A stretch of DNA of 64,000 nucleotides. Source: Oscillibacter sp. (GTDB taxonomy: Bacteria > Bacillota > Clostridia > Oscillospirales > Oscillospiraceae). Where the stretch lies: the NCBI GenBank assembly GCA_022791875.1, contig JAAVZX010000019.1, forward strand, positions 62,001 through 126,000, in the 5' to 3' direction. Of this stretch, positions 8,627 through 18,100 are shown one piece after another. Under the pieces are notes generated by a model that was not told the origin of the DNA, searched no databases, and worked only from the letters and a program-made list of their open reading frames with translations. Position 1 is the first letter of the stretch. Each line of letters starts with the position of its first letter. The position numbers and the translations under genes are program-made.

Positions 8627-8989
8627 TCAGTCCGCAGTCAGCACCGCACTCAGATCCAGGGGCTTCCCGTCGGACCAGAGGCGCTCGAGGGAGTAGAACT
8701 CGCGGGCCTCCTGGGAGAAGACGTGGACGGCGAGACAGCCGTAGTCCAGGAGGACCCAGGTGCCGTCGCGGTGGCCCTCGCGGTGGAGGGGGGCTTCGTC
8801 CGCCTGCTCCTTGAGGGCTTTTTCTACCGCGTCGCAGAGGGCGTTGATCTGGGTGTTGGAGGTTCCGGTGGCAATGACGAAAAAGTCTGCCAGGGTGGTC
8901 AGGTCCGTGATTTCGATGGCGGAGATTTCCTTGCCCTTCTTCTCGTCCAGGGCCTTCGCCGCGATGAGCGCCAGTTCTTTCGGTGTCAT
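8627..8989 (-). CDS. rsfS: Ribosome silencing factor RsfS (Iojap/DUF143)
   Basis: This 120-residue protein binds L14 (uL14) and blocks 50S-30S joining when nutrients are low. The Iojap signature is seen in IEITDLTTLADFFVIATGTS and then DYGCLAVHVFSQEAREFYSLERLW, covering nearly the whole length. It closes the conserved yhbY, nadD-yqeK, LCP, rsfS gene order of Clostridia. ATG at 8989 is preceded by GAGGACAGC. Its stop codon is followed at once by a family A repeat, which separates it from fhs. Confidence 0.96.
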   Translation of the reverse strand: MTPKELALIAAKALDEKKGKEISAIEITDLTTLADFFVIATGTSNTQINALCDAVEKALKEQADEAPLHREGHRDGTWVLLDYGCLAVHVFSQEAREFYSLERLWSDGKPLDLSAVLTAD

Positions 8990-9023
8990 ATGCTGTCCTC
9001 TCTTTCCTTTTTATGTGTTGCCG

Positions 9024-10712
9024 TCAGGCTTCCGGCGGCGGTTCTATCATGACAAAGCCGGGGTCTGAGGGTACTTCCGGGGGCGGGGTTGGCTCCTGTA
9101 CGTCCGGTTCCGGAGGCGTGGGGTCGCTGCCCTCGCTGGGGGCGGGTTCGGGGGTCGTGGTGCTGCCGCTTGCGGGGGCGTTGGGGTCCTGCTCCGGCGG
9201 GTCCTGGGTGTCGCCGGGGACCGTGATGATGACGGTGGGGTCGCTGGGCGTGGTTTCGCTGGGGGTGGATGGGCTGTTGGAGCTGTTGTTGGAACCGCTG
9301 CCGTTTGGGCTGTTGGAGCTGTTGCCCTCCCCTTCTCCCGAGGGTGTGGTGTCGATGGGTTCGCCGGTTTCGGGGTCGATGGGATTGCCGTTTTCGTCCG
9401 TCTCAGGCGGGTCTTCCTCTTCGGCGGGTTCCGGGTCCTTCACGGGGCGGACCGGGGGGCTGGCCGCTTTGCGGTCCTCCACATAGCCGGTGGTGGAGCT
9501 GAGGGAGCCGTCGCGGTTCACGGACATGATGTCCAGGTCCTTGAGGGTGAAGACTTCCTTGAAGGGGCTGAGCTCGTTGTTCACCAGCTCCAGGAGCTGC
9601 TTGGCGTAGGGGGTCACGTAGGACTGGTTGTTGCCAACGGTGCGGCTGTAGGCGGATGCGTTGTAGTTGCCGGGCATGGTGACGAAGTTTACATCGTCTA
9701 CCTTCAAGCCGCCCAGGTAGGCCGACTTGGCAAACCAGAGAATATTCTGGAAGCTCAGATCCGTCTCCACGCACTCCTGGAAGACCTTCGCAAGCTCCTG
9801 GACCTTGCCGATGTTCTTGAGCTGCAAAAGCTGCTGGACCATGGCCTTCAAAAGGCCCTGCTGGGTGGCGATGCGGCCGATGTCGCCGTCTGCGTAGCCG
9901 CGCTTGTTGCCGTTGTCGTGGCGGTAGCGGAGGACCTGCATGGCGTCGTCGCCGCTGAGAAGACGGTAGCCCTTGGCCTGGTGGATGTGGAGGTCCTGGA
10001 AGCGGTCGTCGTAGTTCATGTCCCGGGGAACGTCGTAGTACACGCCGCCCATGGCGTCCACAATCTTGCCGACGGCCTCCCATTCCACAATGACCTGGTA
10101 GTCCGGCTCGAAGCCGACCAGCTGGGAGATCTCCTTGTAGAGGGCTTTGATGCCCTTCTCCCCCTGGCCGTTGTAGTTGTAGACGGCGTTGATGCGCTTG
10201 ATGTCATAGGGGATGTTCACCATGGTGTCCCGTGGGATGGACATGACGGTGGCCTTCTGGTTCGTCACATCGTAGCTGGCCAGGAGCATGGTGTCCGTGT
10301 TTCCGCCGCCGCCGGTGTCCCGGCCCAGAATCAGGACGGTGTAGTAGTCCTGGCTCTTGCGCTCGCCGTCGGCACGGGGGCGGATGCCGTCGCCGTAGTC
10401 GATGCCGTTCTGGCTGATGTTGGGGGCGTCTCCGGACTGCGCGCCGGAGTCTCCGGAGGACGGCGGCGTGTTCGTGCCGCTTCCCGGCAGGTCCGGGCGG
10501 ACGAAGAGGCTCCGCCAGACCAGAACCCCGATGAGGGCCAGGGCCAGAAGTACCACGATGACGATCAGCACAATCTGCTGCCAGGTCAGGCGGCGGGCCT
10601 TTTTCCGCGTCCCCGCCGCCCCGGCATGGGGTTTTGCCTGATCCTTGTCCAGAAGCCTTGACGCCGGTTTCGGCGTCCCGCCCGCAAGTCGTTTTCCGCT
10701 TTCTTTTTTCAC
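9024..10712 (-). CDS. LytR-CpsA-Psr (LCP) family cell-wall glycopolymer transferase
   Basis: LCP enzymes attach undecaprenyl-linked glycopolymers to peptidoglycan. The 562-residue protein has a basic cytoplasmic N-terminus, one membrane helix (IVLIVIVVLLALALIGVLVW, about 47-66) and an LCP domain with the hallmark TVLILGRDTGGGGNTDTMLL, SIPRDTMVNIP and YRHDNGNKRGYADGDIGR. From about residue 410 a long Pro/Ser/Thr/Glu-rich, low-complexity tail of about 150 residues (SNSPNGSGSNNSSNSPS) reaches the C-terminus. It begins with GTG 7 bases after the nadD-yqeK stop. The tail is longer than usual for the family and may span the wall. Confidence 0.93.
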   Translation of the reverse strand: MKKESGKRLAGGTPKPASRLLDKDQAKPHAGAAGTRKKARRLTWQQIVLIVIVVLLALALIGVLVWRSLFVRPDLPGSGTNTPPSSGDSGAQSGDAPNISQNGIDYGDGIRPRADGERKSQDYYTVLILGRDTGGGGNTDTMLLASYDVTNQKATVMSIPRDTMVNIPYDIKRINAVYNYNGQGEKGIKALYKEISQLVGFEPDYQVIVEWEAVGKIVDAMGGVYYDVPRDMNYDDRFQDLHIHQAKGYRLLSGDDAMQVLRYRHDNGNKRGYADGDIGRIATQQGLLKAMVQQLLQLKNIGKVQELAKVFQECVETDLSFQNILWFAKSAYLGGLKVDDVNFVTMPGNYNASAYSRTVGNNQSYVTPYAKQLLELVNNELSPFKEVFTLKDLDIMSVNRDGSLSSTTGYVEDRKAASPPVRPVKDPEPAEEEDPPETDENGNPIDPETGEPIDTTPSGEGEGNSSNSPNGSGSNNSSNSPSTPSETTPSDPTVIITVPGDTQDPPEQDPNAPASGSTTTPEPAPSEGSDPTPPEPDVQEPTPPPEVPSDPGFVMIEPPPEA

Positions 10713-10719
10713 TGTGCAA

Positions 10720-11910
10720 CTATCCTTTCAGCGCGTCCCGCGCCTCCAGTGTGGCGCGGTGTACGGGGTTCCCCCGTTCCTCCATTTCCTGTATGGTCAT
10801 TTCGAGGCCCAGCAGTAAACCTGCATCTAGATCTTCATAACATATTTTCCGCAGTTTGTCTACCCCTGGAAAGTCCCGGGAGGGCTCGATGTAGTCCGCC
10901 AGGTAGATGATTTTCTCCAGGAGGGTCATGTTCCCATGGCCTGTGGTGTGCCAGCGGATGGCATTGGTGAGTTCTTCGTCGGTGCCGAAGACGTCGGCGG
11001 CGATGGCCGCGCCGGTCTTGGCGTGCAGGAGTTTCAGGGCTTTTCGCTCCAGGGCGTCCAGGGGGATTTGGTAGTGTTCGCAAAGGGCCAGCTGTTCCTC
11101 CATGTCCAGCTTTTTCGTGCAGTCGTGGAGCAGGGCGGCGCGGCGGGCTTTTTCCGGGTCGCCCCCCCAGCGCAGCGCCAGGCGAATGGCCTCCTGCTCG
11201 GTTCCCAGGACGTGGGGGATGCGCTTGTGTTTCAGGTAGGACAGGGCCACGGGGCGCAGGTCCTTCAAGGGCAGGTTTTTCAGGTCCGCATGGGTGCCGT
11301 AGAGGCCCTCGCGGAGGATATAGCCGTAGACCGCCGGGGCCAGGAGGCTTCCGCCCTCCCCGCGGGCCAGGCGTTCCCGCAGTTCCGTGGAGGATACGTC
11401 TATTACGCCGGGAATGGTCAGGGTGAAGATGCGGGCCTGGGGGAATTTTTGATACAGGTATGTCCGCTGCTGGGAGAACAGTTCCTCCGTGTCCGCCTCA
11501 GAGCGGCCAAAGGCCGCGATTCCTGCCAGGTCGAAAATTTCCTCCGGGGCGTGCCAGGTGTGGAGGGTCAGAAACATGTCCGCCCCCATCAGGAGCCACA
11601 ACTCTGCCTCCGGATACATCCTGTGAAGCTGTTTCAGCGTGTCGGAGGTGAAGCTGTTCCCCGACCGCCGCAGCTCCAGGTCCAGCACCTCCACCTGTTC
11701 CCCCAGGCCAATCTGCTCCGCCGCCAGGCGCGTCAGCTCCAGACGCTGCTCCGCGCCGGGTCCGCCCTCCGGCACCGCCTTGTGCGGCGGATGCCCTGTC
11801 GGGATCACAAGCAGTTTGTCCAGCTTTAACAGCTCAAATGCCGCCCGCGCCGCGGTAATATGTCCCAGATGCGGTGGGTTGAACATGCCGCCGTATACGC
11901 CTATCTTCAT
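10720..11910 (-). CDS. nadD: Nicotinate-nucleotide adenylyltransferase fused to YqeK-type HD phosphohydrolase
   Basis: One 396-residue chain carries two enzymes. Residues 1-200 are NadD, with the nucleotidyltransferase motif GVYGGMFNPPHLGH at the N-terminus and the late ISSTELRERL-like VSSTELRERLARGE. Residues about 205-396 are a YqeK HD domain, with HVLGTEQEA, then RRAALLHDCTKKL (HD pair), and IYLADYIEPSR. NadD makes nicotinate adenine dinucleotide; YqeK-family proteins hydrolyse Ap4A. In most Firmicutes these are adjacent separate genes. The ATG at 11910 (MKIGVYGG) is preferred over an upstream in-frame start that would translate a family A repeat. The stop is TAG. Confidence 0.94.
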   Translation of the reverse strand: MKIGVYGGMFNPPHLGHITAARAAFELLKLDKLLVIPTGHPPHKAVPEGGPGAEQRLELTRLAAEQIGLGEQVEVLDLELRRSGNSFTSDTLKQLHRMYPEAELWLLMGADMFLTLHTWHAPEEIFDLAGIAAFGRSEADTEELFSQQRTYLYQKFPQARIFTLTIPGVIDVSSTELRERLARGEGGSLLAPAVYGYILREGLYGTHADLKNLPLKDLRPVALSYLKHKRIPHVLGTEQEAIRLALRWGGDPEKARRAALLHDCTKKLDMEEQLALCEHYQIPLDALERKALKLLHAKTGAAIAADVFGTDEELTNAIRWHTTGHGNMTLLEKIIYLADYIEPSRDFPGVDKLRKICYEDLDAGLLLGLEMTIQEMEERGNPVHRATLEARDALKG

Positions 11911-11939
11911 GTCTGTCAACCTCCTGATCGTTGGGGTGC

Positions 11940-12031
11940 CTGCCAGCTGGGCTTCGCCCAGACCCACCAGAGGGCGCTGCCCTCTGGACTCCTGCCAGGG
12001 GAAACGGTTTCCCCTGGACCCCGCCAGATCA
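11940..12031 (+). repeat. Family A hairpin repeat, copy 3 (supplies the yhbY stop codon)
   Basis: Stems are CCAGAGGGC/GCCCTCTGG and CCAGGGGAAAC/GTTTCCCCTGG, ending CCGCCAGATCA. It lies antisense to yhbY. The terminal TCA (12029-12031) read on the minus strand is the TGA stop of yhbY. Confidence 0.88.
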
Positions 12032-12361
12032 CTTTTTAATAGACCTTTTGCTTTTTTTCGGGAGCTGAATCCGTTTCTCCTTCGGTTTCGCGTGGGTTTC
12101 GCGGTAGAGGATAAACTTTGTGCCAATGACCTGCACCACCTCGCTTCGGGTCGCCTTTGCAAGCTCGGCGGCGGCTGTGCGGGCATCGTAGTCGATGTTG
12201 TTGTCCAGAACGCGGCCCTTAATCAGCTCCCGGGCTTCCAGGGCGTCGTTGGCCTGCTTGATCAGGTTTTCGCCGATGCCGTCTTTGCCGATTTGCAGAA
12301 TCGTGTCGATGCCGTTGGCAAGGCCCCGCAGGTAGGCCCGCTGTGCGCTTGTTAAATCCAT
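12029..12361 (-). CDS. yhbY: YhbY/CRM-domain ribosome assembly RNA-binding protein
   Basis: The 110-residue product is a single CRM domain: LTSAQRAYLRGLANGIDTILQIGK, then GIGENLIKQANDALEARELIKGRVL, then EVVQVIGTKFILYRE. YhbY proteins associate with pre-50S particles. It lies in the conserved order upstream of nadD-yqeK, LCP and rsfS. The C-terminus is a lysine-rich tail (KEKRIQLPKKSKRSIKK), whose stop codon is provided by the end of a family A repeat, so the original 3' end may have been altered by repeat insertion. Confidence 0.93.
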   Translation of the reverse strand: MDLTSAQRAYLRGLANGIDTILQIGKDGIGENLIKQANDALEARELIKGRVLDNNIDYDARTAAAELAKATRSEVVQVIGTKFILYRETHAKPKEKRIQLPKKSKRSIKK

Positions 12362-12406
12362 GTTTTCTCGCCTTTCTTTGTTACGCCCTTCTGTTTCCTT
12401 GGACGG

Positions 12407-13003
12407 TTACTTCTTCAAATATGTTCCCAGTTTTTCCACAAATGCCGCAAGCGCTTTGCCGCGGTGGGAAATGGCGCTCTTTTCCTCGGCGCTGAGCTGG
12501 CCGAAGGTCTTCCCTTTTCCCGGCACCAGGAAGACGGGGTCATAGCCGAAGCCCTCTGTGCCGATGGGGGCAAAGGCTATTGCGCCGTCGCAGCGGCCCT
12601 CCGCCGTCAGGGTGTCCCCGTTGGGGAAGGCGCAGGCTACCGCACAGCTGAAATGCGCCGCGCGGGTGGTCTGGCCGCGGAGGCCCTCCAGAAGAAGCAT
12701 ACAGCGTCCGCGGTCGTCCAGGCCCTCGCCGCCGTAGCGGGCGGAGTAGACGCCGGGTCCGCCGTTCAGGGCGTCCACGCAGAGGCCGGAGTCGTCCGCA
12801 ATCGCGGGCAGGCCCGCCGCCTCGCAGATGGCCTTGGCTTTCAGCATGGCGTTTTCCGCGAAGGTGCTTCCGGTTTCCTCTACCTCAATGTCAACGCCCG
12901 CCTCGGCGGGGCTGATGACCTGGACGCCCAGCGCTGCCAGGATGTCCCGCATTTCCGACAGTTTACCGGAGTTATGGGTTGCAAGCACAAACTTTTCCGA
13001 CAT
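12407..13003 (-). CDS. rdgB: XTP/dITP diphosphatase (RdgB/HAM1 family)
   Basis: RdgB hydrolyses non-canonical purine nucleoside triphosphates to monophosphates, keeping them out of DNA. The 198-residue protein starts MSEKFVLATHNSGKLSEM (substrate-binding ATxNxxK motif) and carries FAENAMLKA, ADDSGLCVDAL, GFGYDPVF and SHRGKAL. ATG at 13003 overlaps the rph stop (TAATG) and follows GGAGGAAAGC; a longer in-frame start would overlap rph deeply and lacks a ribosome site. The rph-rdgB pair is a very common Firmicute arrangement. Confidence 0.97.
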   Translation of the reverse strand: MSEKFVLATHNSGKLSEMRDILAALGVQVISPAEAGVDIEVEETGSTFAENAMLKAKAICEAAGLPAIADDSGLCVDALNGGPGVYSARYGGEGLDDRGRCMLLLEGLRGQTTRAAHFSCAVACAFPNGDTLTAEGRCDGAIAFAPIGTEGFGYDPVFLVPGKGKTFGQLSAEEKSAISHRGKALAAFVEKLGTYLKK

Positions 13004-13725
13004 TACAGCTTTCCTCCTAACGCTTCTTTTTGGATTGCCAGCAGTTCCTTCCCGCCCTTGAGGCACAGGCGCACCAGGTCCTGCTGCTCCGCGGCGGTAA
13101 AAGCGCGGCCCTCGCCGGTGCCCTGGACCTCAATGAGTTCGCCCAGCTCGTTCATGACACAGTTCAGGTCCACCTGGGCGCGGCTGTCCTCGGTGTACAT
13201 CAGGTCCAGAAGGGCGGTGTCCTCGACGATGCCTGCGGAGACGCCGGTGACCCAGTGGCGGATGGGATTGGCGTGGAGATCGCCGTCCTCCAGGAGGCGG
13301 CGGCAGGCCAGGGCCAGGGCTACGAAGCCGCCGGTGACGGAGGCGGTGCGGGTGCCGCCGTCGCCCTGGAGGACGTCGCAGTCGATGGTGATGGTGCGCT
13401 CGCCCAGGCGGGACATGTCCACCGCGGCCCGGAGGGAGCGTCCTACCAGGCGCTGGATTTCAGCGCTGCGGGGGGAGAGTTTCAGCTTTGCGACATCCCG
13501 CTTGCTGCGCTCCCGGTTGGCGCGGGGCAGCATGGAGTATTCCGCGGTCACCCAGCCCTCGCCATAGGGGACGTGGGGCGGCGTCCGATCCTCCACGCTG
13601 GCACAGCAGAGCACCTTCGTGTCCCCACACTCAATGAGGCAGCTTCCCTCAGCGAATTTGACAAAATCAGTGGTAATCTTCACGGGCCTCAGCTCATTAA
13701 AAGCCCGCCCATCCTCTCTAACCAT
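13003..13725 (-). CDS. rph: Ribonuclease PH
   Basis: RNase PH trims tRNA 3' ends phosphorolytically. The 240 residues cover the full RNase PH fold: REDGRAFNELRPVKI, RERSKRDVAKLKLSPRSAEIQRLVGRSLRAAVD (phosphate-binding arginines), TIDCDVLQGDGGTRTASVTGG and DLNCVMNELGELIEVQGTGEGRAF in order. It is translationally coupled to rdgB by a one-base overlap. The upstream region holds a family B element belonging to the 3' side of ftsY. Confidence 0.97.
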   Translation of the reverse strand: MVREDGRAFNELRPVKITTDFVKFAEGSCLIECGDTKVLCCASVEDRTPPHVPYGEGWVTAEYSMLPRANRERSKRDVAKLKLSPRSAEIQRLVGRSLRAAVDMSRLGERTITIDCDVLQGDGGTRTASVTGGFVALALACRRLLEDGDLHANPIRHWVTGVSAGIVEDTALLDLMYTEDSRAQVDLNCVMNELGELIEVQGTGEGRAFTAAEQQDLVRLCLKGGKELLAIQKEALGGKL

Positions 13726-13754
13726 GAAAAAATCTCCTTAAATAAACAAATTAT

Positions 13755-13836
13755 CCTCTGTGGCAAACTGGAACAGTTTGCCACAGTTAAAGCTCTTTTC
13801 GGTTCCTTTTCTCTCGAGAAAAGGAACCCGCCGGAG
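13755..13836 (-). repeat. Family B two-hairpin element, copy 2 (3' of ftsY)
   Basis: In the sense of ftsY, hairpin 1 is GGTTCCTTTTCTC/GAGAAAAGGAACC (13809-13836), then CGAAAAGAGCTTTAAC, then hairpin 2 TGTGGCAAACTG/CAGTTTGCCACA (about 13760-13786). Between the ftsY stop and the element lies about 50 bp of GC-rich sequence resembling part of a family A unit (CCGGAAGCCCGGCTGGCAG). Confidence 0.85.
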
Positions 13837-13886
13837 GCCGGAAGCCCGGCTGGCAGCCCCCCGCCCGCCGGAGGCCGTACGCACCC

Positions 13887-14759
13887 TCAAATAATAGCCT
13901 CGGCGTATTCCTCAGAGTCGAAGGGCCGCAGGTCGTCTATTCCCTCGCCGACGCCTGCGAGTTTTACGGGGACGCCGAGTTCTTTTGCGATGGCTACGGC
14001 GATGCCGCCTTTGGCGGTGCCGTCCAGTTTTGTGAGGATGATGCCGGTTAGGCCGGCGGCTTCTTTGAAGGTTTTGGCTTGGATGAGGCCGTTTTGGCCG
14101 GTGGTGGCGTCCAGGACCAGGAGGGTTTCGCGGGCGGCGTTGGGGCATTCGCGGTCGATTATTTTGGAGAGCTTCGCTAGTTCGGCCATGAGGTTCGCCT
14201 TGTTGTGGAGACGGCCGGCGGTGTCGCAGAGAACTACGTCTACACCTCTGGCTTTCGCCGCTTGCAGGGCGTCGAAGAGGACTGCGCCAGGGTCTGCGCC
14301 CTCGTGCTGGCGGATCAGCTCGCATCCGGCGCGCTGGGCCCAGATCTCCAGTTGGTCCGCTGCCGCCGCTCTGAAGGTGTCTGCGGCGCACATCATGACG
14401 CGCTTGCCGCCCAGCTTTAAGAGGCGGGCCAGCTTGCCGATGGAGGTGGTCTTGCCTACGCCGTTTACGCCGATGAACAGGAATACGCAGGGGCTGGTGG
14501 ACACGTTTACTTCCGTGGTGCCTACGTCCAGGGCCTCAACGATGATCTGACGCAGGGCGGTCTTTACCTCTTCCTGGCTCACCAGCTTTTCCTTGCGGAC
14601 ACGCTCGCGCAGTTTTTCTACGGTTTCCATGGCGACTTCCATGCCGAAATCGGACAGGATCAGCGTTTCCTCCAGTTCCTCGAAAAACGCTTCGTCGGCT
14701 TCGGTGTAGGTGGAGAAAATGTTCGTGGTAATCTTTTTCAGCTTGTCAAAAAAGCCCAT
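13887..14759 (-). CDS. ftsY: Signal recognition particle receptor FtsY
   Basis: FtsY is the SRP receptor GTPase that docks ribosome-SRP complexes to the membrane translocon. The 290 residues comprise only the NG domain: an N-terminal helical bundle, then G1 GVNGVGKTTSIGKLA (near residue 97), the insertion-box region, G3 DTAGRL, G4 TKLD and the closing GVGEGIDDLRPF. The acidic A domain of E. coli FtsY is absent, as in many Firmicutes. The smc, small zinc-ribbon gene, ftsY order suggests one transcript. Confidence 0.96.
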   Translation of the reverse strand: MGFFDKLKKITTNIFSTYTEADEAFFEELEETLILSDFGMEVAMETVEKLRERVRKEKLVSQEEVKTALRQIIVEALDVGTTEVNVSTSPCVFLFIGVNGVGKTTSIGKLARLLKLGGKRVMMCAADTFRAAAADQLEIWAQRAGCELIRQHEGADPGAVLFDALQAAKARGVDVVLCDTAGRLHNKANLMAELAKLSKIIDRECPNAARETLLVLDATTGQNGLIQAKTFKEAAGLTGIILTKLDGTAKGGIAVAIAKELGVPVKLAGVGEGIDDLRPFDSEEYAEAII

Positions 14760-14824
14760 AATGACCTCCGGTGTTAATTGATAATTGAAAATGGATAATT
14801 GATAATGATGGGGGATGGGGGGCT

Positions 14825-15082
14825 TTACCGCTTCTGCGGTTTTGCGTCGTAGTCGATTTTGCTTCCGCAGTGGGGGCAGAAGTCCGGTTTGTCGCGGCCC
14901 AGGAAGTTTTTGCAGGATGGACAGCGCTTCCAGCGGTATATCATGAAGGTGCCGATGAACAGAATCGCGCAGCCGAATATGCAGACGGCTGTGCCTAAAT
15001 CCGCTTCCGCCCCCAGAAGGGCCAAGACCATCCCAAAGAGCGCTGTGCCGTCCGCTATTTGCAGCTTCTGTCTCAGGCTCAT
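14825..15082 (-). CDS. Small membrane protein with C-terminal zinc ribbon
   Basis: An 85-residue protein lies between smc and ftsY. Two hydrophobic segments (TALFGMVLALLG and TAVCIFGCAILFIGTFMIY) precede a zinc-ribbon with two CxxC knuckles, CPSCKNFLGRDKPDFCPHCGS. ATG at 15082 follows AAGGAGGAAG; a TTG at 15133 inside the smc stop region is less likely. The function is unknown. A hairpin membrane topology with a cytoplasmic zinc ribbon is inferred. The 65-bp gap to ftsY holds AT-rich ATTGATAATTGA repeats but no gene. Confidence 0.8.
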   Translation of the reverse strand: MSLRQKLQIADGTALFGMVLALLGAEADLGTAVCIFGCAILFIGTFMIYRWKRCPSCKNFLGRDKPDFCPHCGSKIDYDAKPQKR

Positions 15083-15125
15083 GGCTTCCTCCTTATTGTG
15101 AACCGCTTCGCCCCTTTGTATAGCG

Positions 15126-18100
15126 TCACTCAACGCCCAGCTCCTGGGCCATGTCGTTCAGGTTGATCACCAGCATCTTGCTCACGCCCCGCTCCTGCAT
15201 GGTGACGCCATAGAGAACATCCGCCGCCTCCATAGTGCCCCGGCGGTGGGTGATCACGATGAACTGGGTCTTCCCTGCCAGGCTCCGCATGTAGCGGGCG
15301 TAGCGGGTCACGTTCACGTCGTCCAGGGCCGCTTCGATCTCGTCCATGACGCAGAAGGGCGTGGGATGGACTTTCAGGATGGAGAAGTACAGCGCTATCG
15401 CCACGAAGGCTTTCTCTCCGCCGGAGAGAAGGGAAATCGTTTTCAGGGTCTTTCCCGGCGGCTGGGCCTTGATCTCGATGCCGCAGTTGAGAATGTCCTC
15501 CTCGTCCTCCAGCTCCAGGCAGGCTGCGCCGCCGCCGAAAATCTCCGTGAAGGTGTTCTGGAAGCTCTCGTTCAGGAGGCGGAACTGTTCGCCGAAAATC
15601 CGGGTCATCTCCCCGGTGATTTCGCCGATGATTTTCTCCAGGTCCCCCTTGGCCTTCTCCACGTCGTCCCGCTGGTCCGTCAGGTAGGTGTAGCGGGTGT
15701 TTACGCGCTGGAATTCCTCGATGGCCCCGATATTGGGGGTCCCCAGAGCGGCGATGTCCCGTTTCAGCTCGCCGATGCGGCGGGTGGCCTTGGGGACGCT
15801 CTCCAGCTCCAGGCGCTGGGCCTGGGCGTCGGTGCGGCTGAGCTCGTAGTGCTCCCAGAGGCGGTCCACAATCTGCTTTTCCTCCAGGGCGGAGGTGGCC
15901 AGTTTCTGCTCCAGGCGGGATGCGGTACGCTCCAGGTCCAGGAGCTTTTCGTTCATCTCCTGGCTCTCCTTGTTCTTGGCGGTGCGCTGGGCCTCCATGT
16001 CCAGCTTTTCCGTGTTCAGCACGGACAAGTGCTCCTGGCAGGCTTGGATGCGCCACGTAAGGGCCGTCACCGTCTTTTGGCGCTGCTGGATCTCCCGCTG
16101 GGCAGCCTCGATGCTCAGGCGGTAGGAGGCGATCCGTTCCTCCTTCTGGGCGCGGTCCCCCGTCAGCTCCGACGCCAGGCGGCGCAGGTCTTCCGCGCGG
16201 CGCAGGGTGGAGTCCCGCTCCGCCGTCAGGGCCGCGGACTCCTCCTTCTTCCCGGCGATTTCCTCCGCTAGGGCGTTGGCGCGGTCCAGGGAGGCCGTCT
16301 GGCCGGTGAGCACCTCCTCCGCGCGCCTCCGGCAGGACGCCGCAAGGGCCTCCTGCTCCGCAATTTTCTCCTCGGCGGCATTTGCCTTTTCCGCGTTGGC
16401 GGACAGGCGGGCCGTCAGCGTGTTCCATTCCTCCGTGAGGGCCTCCACGCTCTCCCGAAGGGTGCGGCGGAGAAGGTCGAAGTGGTTCTTCGCGCCCTCC
16501 AGGCGGATTACCTCGTCCTCCGCCTGACGGCGCTGGCCCTCCGCCGTCTCCAGCTCGTAGCGGGCGGCGGAGAGGTCCCGGTTCAGCGCGGCTTCTTCCT
16601 CTTTCGCGGCGGTCAATTGGGCCTGCATTCCGGCGGACTGCCTGTGCAGGCGCTCCAGCTCCGCCGAGCGGCTCAGGACGCCTGCGTTCTTCGACGTGGA
16701 GCCGCCGGTCATGGAGCCGCCCCGGTTGATCACCTGGCCGTCCAGGGTCACGATCCGGAATGCGTTCCGGTACTTCCGGGCCATGACGATGCCGCAGTCC
16801 AGGTCCTCCACGATGACCGTCCGGCCCAGGAGGTTTTGAAAAATGTTTCGGTACTGTTCGCCAAATGTCACCAGGCGGGAGGCAATGCCCACGTAGCCCA
16901 TCTCCTGGTCCACGCCGTTCAGGCGCAGTTCTTCCCCCCGGATGGCCGTCAGGGGCAGGAATGTGGCGCGGCCTCCGTTCTGGCGCTTTAAGAAGTTGAT
17001 GGCGGCTTTCGCGTCTTCCTCGCGGTCCACTACGATGTTCTGGAGGCCCGCGCCTAACGCGATTTCGATGGCGATTGTGTACTGCTGCTCCGTCTTCATC
17101 AGACCCGCCACGGGGCCGTGGATGCCCCGCAGGCTGCCGTTCTTCGCCTGGCAGACCAGCTTCACCGCCTTGGAGAAGCCCTCGTATTCCCGCTCCATCT
17201 CCGTCAGAAGGCGGATGCGGTTTTCCAGCGCCCCCGCGTCCATGGTCAGCTTCACGCGGCGCTCCGACGCCTCGGCGGCTTTCCGCTCCCGCTCCTGCAT
17301 CTTCATCGTGTAACCTGCGATGATGTTGGCGGCGGAGGCGGCTTCGTCCCGGGCCGTCTCGAGGGCGGCGCGGGTGGCTTTGATTTCTTCCCCGGCGTCT
17401 TGAAGCTGCTGCTCCGCTCCGGCGCGCTCGGATTCCAGATGGGCGCGGCGCTCGGCGAACTGGCCGTTTTCCGCGGCGATGGCGGCGGCTTCCGTGCGGG
17501 CTTCCGCCGCGGCGGCTAAGGCCAAAGCCTCCTGCGCCCGCAGGGCTTCCGCCTCCGACTGCTGCCCGCCGGCCTGTTCCGCCGCCTCACGGGCGTTGGC
17601 TAAGAGGGCGTCCAGGTCCCCGTTCAGGACCTTGAGGCGGTCCGCAATTTCCTCCGCGCGGGCCTCCTGCTCCGCCGCCTGACGCTCCAAGCCGCCGGTG
17701 CGGCTCTCCGTCTCGGCAAGCTCCGCCTCGGCCCGCTGGATGTTCTCACGGTTGTGGGCAATGCCGCTCTCCAGGAGCGCCGCGGCGGAGGACTCGTCCT
17801 TCGAGTGGCTCTCCAGCTCCGCCGCCTCCTTCCGCACCCGCTCCGCCTCCATATCCTTCTCCCGCATCCTCTCGCCGAATGCTTCATTTTCGGCGTAGAG
17901 GGCGTCCAGGGCCTTTCGGGCCTCGTCCCGGGCGGACTCCGCCCCGCGGAACTCCGACTCCAGCTTCCGCGTCTCCGCCCGCAGGCTGTCCAGGTTTTCC
18001 AGCCACACGGAAATCTCTAACAGACGCATTTCGTCCCGCAGGACCAGGTACTTCTTCGCCTTCTCCGCCTGCTCCCGCAGGGGGCCGACCTGCAATTCCA

